DNA of 16,605 nucleotides, from NCBI GenBank assembly GCA_030648435.1, contig JAUSHE010000041.1, forward strand, positions 1 to 16,605. Reading direction: 5' to 3'. Origin of the DNA: Candidatus Daviesbacteria bacterium. Lineage in GTDB: Bacteria; Patescibacteria; Microgenomatia; Daviesbacterales; UBA10151. The translations under genes and the position numbers were made by a program. This document shows positions 1 through 6,631 of the stretch, in pieces (position 1 is the stretch's first letter; each line of letters opens with the position of its first letter). The notes under the pieces are model-generated. The model saw only the letters and a program-made list of their open reading frames with translations, was not told where the DNA came from and made no database searches.

Positions 1-9
1 CGGTTGCCG

Positions 10-34
10 CCACGTTCATGTAAACTGAACGTGG
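10..34. repeat. 9-bp perfect hairpin downstream of the last gene
   Basis: CCACGTTCA (10-18) and TGAACGTGG (26-34) form a perfect 9-bp stem around TGTAAAC. No U-run follows on either strand, so it is not a standard intrinsic terminator. It could protect the 3' end of the operon mRNA or belong to the next locus. A weaker AAGTAT/ATACTT pair sits at 49-66. Nothing else is evident in 1-69. Confidence 0.5.
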
Positions 35-69
35 ACTCTTGATGTATTAAGTATTAAAACATACTTTAA

Positions 70-1470
70 CTATTTTGGCAAGTCTTCAAAAACTGCATGT
101 TTTTTTATCTCTGCTAAAAGTTCCTGTTTTTTATTCTCTAAATCTTCTTTGCCTACATGTTCAATATTAAGCCGCAGAAGCGGTTCTGTATTAGAAGTAC
201 GGACAGAAAAACGCCAGTCCTTATACGAAACTGCTATGCCATCCAGTGTATTAATATCTGCATCGGAGTATTTTTCTTTTAGTGCATCTATAATTTCCAA
301 AGCATTCTTGACTCTAAAATTTGTTTCTCCTGACTCATGACTTCTTTTTAAGCCTTCTATAATTTCCGACAGCGGCTTACCTTCCCTGCTCATCACTTTA
401 AGTACGAAGAGAATCATCGGTAATTGCGATTCGGCGTTGCCGGTATCCCTAAAAAAATAATGTGCTGAAGATTCTCCGGCAAAAATTGCTCCTGTTTCGT
501 GCATTTTTTCGGTGATAAACGCATGTCCTACTTTGGTAATCTCACATTTACCGCCATACTCCTCAACAATCTTTTTTGGAGTTAAAATATAACGAATATC
601 AAAAAGAATAGTTTCTCCTTTTCTCTCTGATAATAATTCCTTAGCAACTAAAGAGGTAATTAAAGACGGTTGGATAATCTGTCCTTTCTCGTCAATAAAA
701 AACAATCTGTCACCATCTCCGTCGGGAGCCAGCCCTAAATCCGCTTTCTCTTCTAAAACTTTTTTCTGCAAATCTCTCAGGTTTTCCGGCTGCAACGGAT
801 CTGCCTGATGGGCAGGAAAAGTCCCGTCCAACTCAAAATTCATCCTAATTAATTCTCCGGGGATATGTTTAAAAAGCTCTTCAATGTATAAACCGCCAAC
901 AGCATTCGCAGCATCGGCAACAATCTTAAATTCTTGAATTTTAGGATTTCCGGCAATTCCTAGCGCATTTTGCACCTCATCTTTCACAACTCCTTCTTTT
1001 GTTTTAATACTTCCGTTATTAGTTGCCGACAAATCCACTCCGTTAATACTTCCATCCCTAATATCGTTCATCCCTGTACTTTGACCAATCTTGACTAAAC
1101 CAGTCGGAGAAATTCTTACAATCTTTATCCCATTATATTCACCTGGATTATGTGAGGCTGTAATTTGAATACCTCCATCATATCTATTTTTAAAGACTGC
1201 ATAATATAAAGTTGGTGTTGATACAATCCCCAGATCGATCACTTTAGCTCCTAATTCCACTAAAGTTTTACTGACTGCTGCAAAAATAGCAGGGGACGAT
1301 AATCTCATATCACGGCCTACTGCGATCGTTAAAGCTTTAGTTGTATCCAGTTGTTCAGAAATAAGTTTATAAATTGACCGGGTTATTGGGACTGCAAACT
1401 GTTCATTAATTTCTTGAGGATAAATTCCGCGTATGTCGTAGCTTTTAAATATTTTAGAAGGTATATTCAT
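70..1470 (-). CDS. Phosphomannomutase/phosphoglucomutase family enzyme
   Basis: This 466-residue protein belongs to the alpha-D-phosphohexomutase superfamily, which moves phosphate between C6 and C1 of mannose or glucose in the cytosol and so feeds sugar-nucleotide synthesis. All four signature regions are visible: the start KSYDIRGIYP (9-18); the catalytic phosphoserine loop TASHNP (104-109, Ser106); the metal loop DGDGDR (250-255); and the sugar loop GESSAH (332-337), where the family more often has GEMS. The C-terminal phosphate-binding motif RTSNTEP is at 424-430. Length is normal for the bacterial PMM/PGM type. It starts 2 bases after the rpsI stop with no clear Shine-Dalgarno, so it is probably the last gene of the operon. 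The choice between mannose and glucose cannot be made from sequence alone, so I give no symbol. It is not part of the usual ribosomal cluster. Confidence 0.93.
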   Translation of the reverse strand: MNIPSKIFKSYDIRGIYPQEINEQFAVPITRSIYKLISEQLDTTKALTIAVGRDMRLSSPAIFAAVSKTLVELGAKVIDLGIVSTPTLYYAVFKNRYDGGIQITASHNPGEYNGIKIVRISPTGLVKIGQSTGMNDIRDGSINGVDLSATNNGSIKTKEGVVKDEVQNALGIAGNPKIQEFKIVADAANAVGGLYIEELFKHIPGELIRMNFELDGTFPAHQADPLQPENLRDLQKKVLEEKADLGLAPDGDGDRLFFIDEKGQIIQPSLITSLVAKELLSERKGETILFDIRYILTPKKIVEEYGGKCEITKVGHAFITEKMHETGAIFAGESSAHYFFRDTGNAESQLPMILFVLKVMSREGKPLSEIIEGLKRSHESGETNFRVKNALEIIDALKEKYSDADINTLDGIAVSYKDWRFSVRTSNTEPLLRLNIEHVGKEDLENKKQELLAEIKKHAVFEDLPK

Positions 1471-1472
1471 GT

Positions 1473-1871
1473 CTAACGTTTTGGTGACTGTTTCTTGGCT
1501 CTTGCTTTTTGGGCATTGCCGTATTTTCTTCTTTCCTTAACTCTGGCATCACGGGTTAGGAAACCTTCTTTTTTCAAAACTCCTCTTAATGTTGGTTCTG
1601 CCTTAGCAATTGCCCGTGCCAACCCATGAATAACTGCTTTAAGCTGGGACACTTGTCCGCCACCTACAACTTTTGCCGAGATCAGATATTTCCCATGAGT
1701 TTTTGTAATCTCCAGGGGTTTTGAATAAATACTTTGCAGGATGGGTCCCTTAAAATACTCTGCAATAGGTTTACCATTCACTGTAATTTGACCGTTACCA
1801 GCACTTATTCTAACTCTTGCCGTAGCTTCTTTTCTTCTGCCAACAGTATTTGTTGATTGTGGTTGTGTCAT
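1473..1871 (-). CDS. rpsI: 30S ribosomal protein S9
   Basis: S9 sits in the head of the small subunit, and its C-terminal tail reaches the P-site tRNA. The 132-residue product has the family's GRRKEATARVRI block near residue 11, the VVGGGQ segment and the downstream HGLARAIAK helix. It ends in the expected basic tail (KYGNAQKARAKKQSPKR) with a terminal Arg, the residue known to contact P-site tRNA. The first 10 residues are a short nonconserved lead. It overlaps rplM by 4 bases (ATGA). Its start is preceded by a purine-rich GAGAGG stretch in the end of rplM. L13 and S9 form a conserved pair in most bacteria, and here the pair is attached directly to the alpha operon. Confidence 0.97.
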   Translation of the reverse strand: MTQPQSTNTVGRRKEATARVRISAGNGQITVNGKPIAEYFKGPILQSIYSKPLEITKTHGKYLISAKVVGGGQVSQLKAVIHGLARAIAKAEPTLRGVLKKEGFLTRDARVKERRKYGNAQKARAKKQSPKR

Positions 1872-2263
1872 TTTGTTTCCTCTCCCGCATACACTCTTAA
1901 CTTCTTAATCATTGCCCGACCCAATCTATTATGAGGCAGCATTCCTTTAACTGCATGCTCAATAATATATGCCGGTTTGCGGATGATCATTTTATCAAAA
2001 GTTTCTTCTTTAAGTCCTCCCGGATATCCTGAATGACTTCGATAAATTTTATCCTTTGTTTTTTTGCCGGTAACTACAACCAAAGAAGCATTGGTCACAT
2101 CTACATAGTCTCCCATATCAAGATACGGCACAAAACAGGGCTTATTCTTACCCATCAAAACCTTCGCCACTTCCCCTGCCAACCTGCCCAATATTTTTCC
2201 TTTGGCATCAATCACATGTTTTTCTCTTTTTATATCTTTAGCCGAAACCACATTGGTACTCAT
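1868..2263 (-). CDS. rplM: 50S ribosomal protein L13
   Basis: L13 is an early-assembly protein of the large subunit that binds 23S rRNA. The 131 residues include the hallmark core: HVIDAKGKILGRLAGEVAKVL (16-36), then GDYVDVTNA, the SHSGYPGG loop, and the MLPHNRLGRAMIKKLRVY segment near the C-terminus. It is slightly shorter than the roughly 142 residues usual in bacteria because it stops soon after the RVYAG motif. The start codon overlaps the rplQ stop by 4 bases (ATGA), and the gene runs 4 bases into rpsI. No strong Shine-Dalgarno is seen, so coupling to rplQ translation is likely. Confidence 0.97.
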   Translation of the reverse strand: MSTNVVSAKDIKREKHVIDAKGKILGRLAGEVAKVLMGKNKPCFVPYLDMGDYVDVTNASLVVVTGKKTKDKIYRSHSGYPGGLKEETFDKMIIRKPAYIIEHAVKGMLPHNRLGRAMIKKLRVYAGEETK

Positions 2264-2628
2264 TTTTTAACTGCCTTTTCTTTCTTAACAGGCTTAATCT
2301 CCTCGGCTCCAATCAAACTTAACTCTACCATAGTAGTCTGATCACCCAATCTGGGACCAATTCTTATAGTACTGGTGTACCCCGATGTTTTACTACCTAA
2401 TTTAGGAAGAATTGCTTTTATCTTTTCTTTTAATTTATCATCCTGAAAAAAAATATCTTTTTTAACTAAATTGATGGTTTTATCTATCAAGCCTTTAATT
2501 GCTTTTGCTTTAGCTTCTGAAGTTTCAATTGTCCCATGGGACAGGAGGGAATGCACTAATCCTGTAAAGAGTGCCTGACGCTCGTTTTTATTTCTGCCGA
2601 GGTGTTTACCATAAACTCTATGCCTCAC
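2260..2628 (-). CDS. rplQ: 50S ribosomal protein L17
   Basis: L17 lies near the peptide exit on the large subunit. The 122-residue product opens with the canonical MRHRVYGKHLGRNKNERQAL block. Because that block is invariant at the N-terminus of the family, the GTG at 2628 is the real start. The central helix (SHGTIETSEAKAKAIKGLIDK) is also typical. The last 17 or so residues form a Lys-rich tail (KPVKKEKAVKK). It overlaps the end of rpoA by 11 bases and rplM by 4. The rpoA-rplQ order is the classic end of the alpha operon. A run of five G lies 11-15 bases before the GTG and may act as a weak ribosome-binding site. Confidence 0.96.
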   Translation of the reverse strand: MRHRVYGKHLGRNKNERQALFTGLVHSLLSHGTIETSEAKAKAIKGLIDKTINLVKKDIFFQDDKLKEKIKAILPKLGSKTSGYTSTIRIGPRLGDQTTMVELSLIGAEEIKPVKKEKAVKK

Positions 2629-3523
2629 AAAGAGTTAACCCCCTCTCAGCTAACTTCTCAGATATAAGACTGATTGATTTTGCCCCCAAGTTTTTGGCCT
2701 TTAACAGTTGTTGTCTTGGCGTATTGATAAGATCCTCAATCAGATTAATCTCTATGGCTTTTAGCGCATTGGTAATTCTGACCGGTAAATCAAGCTCTTC
2801 AATAGTCAATTTAAGGATCTCTTCTGAAATCTTGGACTCTCCTTCTTCTATCTTTTCTTCAGGAGCCGGTTCAAAAATATTGCGGAATGTTTCACAGAGA
2901 ATTTTTGCAGCTGCATTAACTGACTCAAGGGGTGTAATAGTTCCGTCAGTTGTCACATCAAGCAGTAATTTATCAAAATCTGTTCTGCGCCCGACACGGG
3001 TTGGTTCAACTGAATAATTAGCTGAAATAACAGGACTAAATAATGCATCAACAGCTATAACTCCTATCTCATTTGATTTCCGTTCTTCTGAAATTGAATA
3101 ACCTTTACCCTGGGAGGCCTGCATTTCAATATTAAGTTTTGATTTGCTATCTGTTAAAGTAGCAATGTGCTGATCGGGATTTACAACTTCACCGTCTCCC
3201 TCAATCTCTATATCTTTTGCTGTAACTTCTTTTTTCCCGGAAGCTTTTATAGTTAGTTTAACGCCTTTATCAGAATGAACATTCAAACGGACTTTCTTAA
3301 TATTCAATATTATCTTAATAACATCTTCCAAGACTCCATCAATTGTGGAAAATCTATGTGCGACTCCGTCGATTTTTACTGAAATTACTGCCGCTCCCGG
3401 TAATGATGTTAAAAGTACCCTTCTTATGCTATTTCCCAAAGTATGACCAAAACCAACCTCTAGGGGTTCTATGGCAATTCTGGCAAAATTCTCTGATTCT
3501 TGATCCGTTTTAATTTTAAACAT
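2618..3523 (-). CDS. rpoA: DNA-directed RNA polymerase alpha subunit
   Basis: RpoA dimerises to nucleate RNA polymerase assembly, and its C-terminal domain binds promoter DNA. With the ATG at 3523 the product has 301 residues. The N-terminal domain spans about 1-220 and carries PLEVGFGHTLGNSIRRVLL (20-38), the dimer/beta-contact helix, and the EPTRVGRRTDFDKL block (173-186). An acidic linker follows at about 220-235. The C-terminal helix-hairpin-helix domain (about 238-298) keeps the Arg (249) equivalent to the UP-element-contacting Arg of E. coli and the NLG turn (278-280). An upstream in-frame TTG at 3559 would overlap rpsD by 20 bases and add 12 nonconserved residues, so I reject it. The 16-base gap after rpsD has no Shine-Dalgarno but contains a TATAAT (see the promoter entry). 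Confidence 0.95.
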   Translation of the reverse strand: MFKIKTDQESENFARIAIEPLEVGFGHTLGNSIRRVLLTSLPGAAVISVKIDGVAHRFSTIDGVLEDVIKIILNIKKVRLNVHSDKGVKLTIKASGKKEVTAKDIEIEGDGEVVNPDQHIATLTDSKSKLNIEMQASQGKGYSISEERKSNEIGVIAVDALFSPVISANYSVEPTRVGRRTDFDKLLLDVTTDGTITPLESVNAAAKILCETFRNIFEPAPEEKIEEGESKISEEILKLTIEELDLPVRITNALKAIEINLIEDLINTPRQQLLKAKNLGAKSISLISEKLAERGLTLCEA

Positions 3524-3529
3524 TATATT

Positions 3530-3559
3530 ATTATATCTGTTAACGAGAGTAATACTCAA
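3530..3559 (-). promoter_or_regulatory. Possible internal sigma-70-type promoter for rpoA
   Basis: On the minus strand TTGAGT (3559-3554) is followed, after 18 bases, by a perfect TATAAT (3535-3530). Initiation about 7 bases downstream would fall at or within a base or so of the rpoA ATG at 3523, giving a leaderless or nearly leaderless mRNA. This fits the absence of a Shine-Dalgarno in front of rpoA. The region is AT-rich, so chance occurrence is possible. Confidence 0.35.
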
Positions 3560-4139
3560 CTATTAACTGCTCGTCAATTGACTGCTCCATCTCTTCCCTT
3601 TTCGGAAATCTTAAAACCTTACCTACCGTGGCACGCCTCTCCAACCATTCCGGCAAAACCGATCCTTCTTCTAAGGTTTTTTTAATCTGTGTATTATCTC
3701 TTAATTTATCCGAAATTGCAATAGTTTGATCAACGCTAACCTGATAGGAAGGTGCGTTCACTTTTTTATCATTTACCCTAACATGTCCATGGCTTACCAA
3801 TTGTCTGGCAAAATTCCGGCTTTGGGCAAAACCAAGTCTGTATACTACATTATCAAGTCTTCGTTCAAGTTTTTCCAAAAGAGCCAAACCCGTAGCCCCT
3901 TTAATCTTGGACGATTCCTCAACATATCTCTTAAATTGTTTCTCCAATAGTCCAAATATTCTTTTAGCTTTCTGTTTTTCTCTAAGTTGTGTACCATACT
4001 CTGATATTCTGCGGCGTCTTCCCAAACCGTGCTGTCCCGGAGGGACTGCTCCTTTTTCCATTGCTTTTGTATCCTTGGCAAATAAAGCTATACCTTCCCG
4101 TCTTGATAACCGTCTTTTAGGGCCCGTGTAGCGTGCCAT
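3540..4139 (-). CDS. rpsD: 30S ribosomal protein S4
   Basis: S4 is a primary 16S rRNA-binding protein that nucleates assembly of the small-subunit body. The 199 residues begin with MARYTGPKRRLSRREG and contain the PGQHG segment near residue 35. The S4 RNA-binding domain covers about 89-150 (LERRLDNVVYRLGFAQSR, then HGHVRVN). It ends with the conserved IDEQLIVEYYSR. No zinc-binding Cys cluster is present in the N-terminal part, so this is the cysteine-free form. It overlaps rpsK by one base (TAATG). In E. coli S4 represses the alpha operon; I see no corresponding pseudoknot here and do not claim that control. Confidence 0.97.
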   Translation of the reverse strand: MARYTGPKRRLSRREGIALFAKDTKAMEKGAVPPGQHGLGRRRRISEYGTQLREKQKAKRIFGLLEKQFKRYVEESSKIKGATGLALLEKLERRLDNVVYRLGFAQSRNFARQLVSHGHVRVNDKKVNAPSYQVSVDQTIAISDKLRDNTQIKKTLEEGSVLPEWLERRATVGKVLRFPKREEMEQSIDEQLIVEYYSR

Positions 4140-4546
4140 TACACTCTTCTCCTTTTCTTTGGTCTTGGGCCATTGTGAGGTATAGGTGTGACGTCTGCGA
4201 TCATAGTGATATTGATACCGGTACTCCGTAAGGCTTTGATGGTCGCGTCTCTGCCCGGACCAGGACCTTTGATATAAACTTCAACTGCATTCATCCCAAA
4301 ATCCTTGGCCTTTAGAGCCACTTTTTCCATAGCGGAAATTGCTGCAAATGGTGTTGCTTTTCTGGCTCCTTTGAAACCTGCTGCTCCGGAAGTACCCCAA
4401 GCCAGCGTATTTCCTGATGCATCTGTTAGCGTAACTAAAGTATTGTTAAAAGTTGCGGTCACATAAACCCTGCCATTTGTGACTTTCTTTTCTGTCTTTT
4501 TGGCTGTTTTTACTTTAAATTCTGATTTTATCTGTCTTTTAACCAT
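4139..4546 (-). CDS. rpsK: 30S ribosomal protein S11
   Basis: S11 forms part of the 30S platform near the E site and the Shine-Dalgarno helix. The 135-residue product has the textbook pattern: a Lys-rich N-terminus (1-24), then VYVTATFNNTLVTLTDASGN (28-47), GARKATPFAA, the IKGPGPGRDA loop, and the basic C-terminus TPIPHNGPRPKKRRRV. Its start overlaps rpsM by 8 bases. It is preceded by the clearest Shine-Dalgarno in the window, GGGAGGAG at 4560-4553, 6 bases before the ATG. That site shows this organism uses the anti-Shine-Dalgarno interaction for at least some genes. Confidence 0.98.
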   Translation of the reverse strand: MVKRQIKSEFKVKTAKKTEKKVTNGRVYVTATFNNTLVTLTDASGNTLAWGTSGAAGFKGARKATPFAAISAMEKVALKAKDFGMNAVEVYIKGPGPGRDATIKALRSTGINITMIADVTPIPHNGPRPKKRRRV

Positions 4547-4952
4547 TTTTTACTCCTCCCGTTGACTCACCTGTCTTTGCAACTACTTCTTTTCTGACAG
4601 TACCAACAGTCTTTCTCTTGCCCCGTTTTGTTCTGGCATTACTTCTGGTTCGCTGACCTCTTGATGGCAGACCTTTTCGATGTCTTGATCCTCTATAACT
4701 GCCGGTTTCTTCCAATCTTTTTATATTCTGTTCAATCTCCTGTCTTAAATCCCCTTCCACTTTAAATGGATCAAGCGCTCTTTGCAGTTTATTAACTTCA
4801 TCTTCCGTCAGATCTTTGATTCTCTTTTCAGGAGCTACTCCGGAATTTTTAATAACCTGATCCACATTGGAGCGCCCTATACCAAAAATATAGGTCAAAC
4901 CAATATCTAATCTTTTATTTTCCGGCAAATCAACTCCTGCAATTCTGGCCAT
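4539..4952 (-). CDS. rpsM: 30S ribosomal protein S13
   Basis: S13 in the 30S head makes intersubunit bridges to L5 and 23S rRNA and touches the P-site tRNA. The 137 residues start with MARIAGVDLPENKRLDIGLTYIFGIG, the family signature with its helix-hairpin-helix. The GSYRGSRHRKGLPSRGQRT segment and the basic RSNARTKRGKRKT tail follow. The protein extends about 20 residues beyond the usual end (VGTVRKEVVAKTGESTGGVKNG). The DNA encoding the last residues also supplies the strong Shine-Dalgarno of rpsK, so part of the tail may be retained for that reason. It begins 11 bases after rpmJ. Confidence 0.97.
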   Translation of the reverse strand: MARIAGVDLPENKRLDIGLTYIFGIGRSNVDQVIKNSGVAPEKRIKDLTEDEVNKLQRALDPFKVEGDLRQEIEQNIKRLEETGSYRGSRHRKGLPSRGQRTRSNARTKRGKRKTVGTVRKEVVAKTGESTGGVKNG

Positions 4953-4963
4953 ATTTCTTTATT

Positions 4964-5080
4964 TTATCCTTGCCTCTGTTTGTGTCTTGGGTCACGCGGA
5001 CATATTACATATAACATGCCCTCGCGCTTGACTATTTTACAAAATTTACATCTTGTTTTTATACTTGCTAAAACTTTCAT
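4964..5080 (-). CDS. rpmJ: 50S ribosomal protein L36
   Basis: This 38-residue gene was read directly from the sequence. It translates as MKVLASIKTRCKFC, continues KIVKREGMLYVICP, and ends DPRHKQRQG. The zinc ribbon is intact: Cys11, Cys14, Cys27 and His33, the spacing of the zinc-binding form of L36. L36 stabilises 23S rRNA near the GTPase-associated region. The ATG shares one base with the infA stop (TAATG). The order infA-rpmJ-rpsM matches most bacterial alpha operons. Confidence 0.97.
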   Translation of the reverse strand: MKVLASIKTRCKFCKIVKREGMLYVICPRDPRHKQRQG

Positions 5081-5328
5081 TATTTTAATCTAAACGTGAT
5101 GCGTCCTTTATCTAAATCATATTTAGGACTCATCTCAATTTTAACTCTATCCCCTTCCAATAATCTAATATAATGCATTCGCATCTTGCCTGAAATGTGA
5201 CAAAGAATCACCCTGCCCAAAAGTTCAGGCACATCAACACTTCTGTCAATCTCAACTCTAAATAAAGTATTGGGCAGGACTTCTCTAACCTTACCTTCCA
5301 CTTCAATGACATCATTTTTAGGATCCAT
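5080..5328 (-). CDS. infA: Translation initiation factor IF-1
   Basis: IF-1 binds the A site of the 30S subunit during initiation. The 82 residues form a single S1-type OB fold. Visible family features are the opening IEVEGKVREVLPNTLFRVEI, the central CHISGKMRMHYIRLLEGDRVKIEM (43-66) and the end YDLDKGRITFRLK. It is about 10 residues longer than the E. coli protein, mainly at the N-terminus (MDPKNDVI). The start lacks a Shine-Dalgarno. A promoter-like element ends about 14 bases upstream, so the transcript from it could be nearly leaderless. It overlaps rpmJ by one base. Confidence 0.96.
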   Translation of the reverse strand: MDPKNDVIEVEGKVREVLPNTLFRVEIDRSVDVPELLGRVILCHISGKMRMHYIRLLEGDRVKIEMSPKYDLDKGRITFRLK

Positions 5329-5341
5329 TGTTTAAGTTCAC

Positions 5342-5370
5342 ATTTTAACAAATTCAGCTTCAAATTACAA
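5342..5370 (-). promoter_or_regulatory. Probable internal promoter upstream of infA
   Basis: Minus-strand TTGTAA (5370-5365), a 17-base spacer, then TAAAAT (5347-5342) preceded directly by TGT, an extended -10. The 9-mer TGTTAAAAT is identical to the proposed rplC promoter at 16600-16592. It lies in one of the few real gaps of the cluster (5329-5397), just before the first gene of the alpha segment, where an internal promoter makes sense. Initiation would be near 5335, leaving only a few bases before the infA ATG. Confidence 0.45.
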
Positions 5371-5383
5371 CCCCATAATGCGC

Positions 5384-5417
5384 GCCCGCCTGCATCGCTA
5401 TGCGAAGCATTGCGGGC
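5384..5417. repeat. GC-rich palindromic (REP-like) hairpin across the map stop codon
   Basis: GCCCGC (5384-5389) pairs with GCGGGC (5412-5417). Inside, TGC-A-TCGC (5391-5398) pairs with GCGA-A-GCA (5402-5409) around a TAT loop, with one A-A mismatch. The element is much more GC-rich than its surroundings. The map stop codon (5400-5398) lies in its top, so the last residues of MAP are encoded by one arm. There is no U-run after it, so it is not an obvious terminator. It resembles the short dispersed palindromes seen in many bacterial genomes; copy number cannot be judged from this window. Confidence 0.7.
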
Positions 5418-6147
5418 AGGTTAAAACTTCCGGTTTTTTATCTACAATTACCGTCATTTCAAAAAGACCGCCCCAGGAACCATCCGCTGTCTTAAAAGTC
5501 CAACCGTCTTTATCCAAAATCACATCAGATGAGCCTTTTGCATAAATTATCTCAATTGCTAAGCTCATTCCTGTTGTCAAAATCATTCCTGTATTTTTTT
5601 GTCCAAAACCGGGGATTTCCGGCTCCTCATGCAAACTCCGCCCCACTCCATGCCCTACTAGGCTTCTTACCACTTGATATCCGACACCTTCCACTTTAGT
5701 TTGAATAGCGTTTGATATATCTCCCACCCTGTTACCTGGAGTAGCTTGCGCTATGCCATCCCACAAGGCCTCCTGTCCAACTTTTAAAAATTTTTCCTTC
5801 TCAGTATCTTTACCAATTAAAATACTCCAGGCAGCATCTGTATGCCAACCCTTATACATCACAGCCAAATCTATACTTACTAAATTACCATTTTCAAATT
5901 TCCTGCTGGTTGGAATACCGTGCACCACCTCATCGTTAACTGTAATACAAGTGGCAAATTTATAACCTGGAACTGTTTTGTAAGATAAATCTCCACCCAA
6001 CTTATAAATCTCTTCCGTAGCAATTCCGTCAACCTCTATTCCTGTTGCTCCGATTTTAATTGATTCTAAAGCCAATTTTAGTACTTTAGATAAAATATCC
6101 CCTGACTTTCTCATCAGAGAAAGCTCATATTGATTTTTTGATTTCAT
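5398..6147 (-). CDS. map: Type I methionine aminopeptidase
   Basis: MAP removes the initiator Met from new proteins in the cytosol. The 249-residue product has the full pita-bread fold and all five metal ligands: Asp93 (SIDLAV), Asp104 (HTDAAW), His166 (VGHGVGR), Glu199 (LAIEI) and Glu230 (LFEMT). The opening KNQYELSLMRKSGDIL fits the family start, so I keep the ATG at 6147 although it overlaps adk by 23 bases. The family normally ends at ...VLT. Here six extra residues, CPQCFA, follow and are encoded by the palindrome at 5384-5417. There is no N-terminal zinc-finger or SH3-like extension. The order secY-adk-map-infA is typical. Confidence 0.97.
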   Translation of the reverse strand: MKSKNQYELSLMRKSGDILSKVLKLALESIKIGATGIEVDGIATEEIYKLGGDLSYKTVPGYKFATCITVNDEVVHGIPTSRKFENGNLVSIDLAVMYKGWHTDAAWSILIGKDTEKEKFLKVGQEALWDGIAQATPGNRVGDISNAIQTKVEGVGYQVVRSLVGHGVGRSLHEEPEIPGFGQKNTGMILTTGMSLAIEIIYAKGSSDVILDKDGWTFKTADGSWGGLFEMTVIVDKKPEVLTCPQCFA

Positions 6148-6631
6148 TTTGAATTGCTTCGACGCTTCCTGTGCCGTCGACCTCTATGAGTATGCCCTGA
6201 TTTTTGTAATAATCAAGCAGCGGCTGAGTTTGTTCGTAATATAAACTCAAACGGGTCTTGATGCTCTCCAATGTATCGTCTTCCCTGCCTCTTGCCATCA
6301 TCCTTCTTGTCACCTCAGTGTCCGGTACTTTCAAATAAATTACGCAAGAAAACCTAGGATCAAATAACTCCTTTTGCGCAATACTTCTTGGGTAACCGTC
6401 TAAAATAAATCCATTTTGACAATCACTTTCCTGCAATCTTTTTTTTACGATCTCTGCTGTAGTTTCATCGTCAACCAGTTGTCCTGCCGCTAAAATATCT
6501 TTTACTTGAGACATTTCCCTAAAAATATCACCGGTTGATATTTTTGGTATCCTTAAATATTCTGCCAAAAGAACAGCTTGAGTTGACTTACCGCAACCCT
6601 GCGGCCCAATAAAAAGAATTCTGTCGTTCAT
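6125..6631 (-). CDS. adk: Adenylate kinase, compact form
   Basis: Adenylate kinase interconverts ATP + AMP and 2 ADP. The 168 residues show the P-loop GPQGCGKST (9-17), the NMP-site STGD (32-35), DGYPR (78-82), and the Arg-rich lid RGREDD (114-119) with Arg127 following. It is far shorter than the roughly 214-residue long form. The LID is the short type without a zinc domain, and the NMP-binding helices between residues 36 and 55 also lack about 10 residues compared with usual kinases. Specificity for AMP over UMP/CMP is inferred mainly from its position after secY. It overlaps secY by 4 bases (ATGA) and map by 23. Confidence 0.9.
   Translation of the reverse strand: MNDRILFIGPQGCGKSTQAVLLAEYLRIPKISTGDIFREMSQVKDILAAGQLVDDETTAEIVKKRLQESDCQNGFILDGYPRSIAQKELFDPRFSCVIYLKVPDTEVTRRMMARGREDDTLESIKTRLSLYYEQTQPLLDYYKNQGILIEVDGTGSVEAIQNEIKKSI

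Noticed and set aside
149..340. Plus-strand open frames opposite the mutase and other genes
   Set aside because: They are antisense to well-conserved genes, match no family I know, and have no ribosome-binding sites; they are shadow frames.
3524..3559. Upstream TTG start for rpoA adding 12 residues
   Set aside because: It overlaps rpsD by 20 bases, adds nonconserved residues, and the ATG at 3523 gives the normal family N-terminus.
3845..4081. Second minus-strand frame inside rpsD
   Set aside because: It is a shifted frame of a fully conserved S4 gene with no independent support.
5329..5397. Intrinsic terminator between map and infA
   Set aside because: The hairpin is strong but is followed on the minus strand by mixed sequence and not a U-run.
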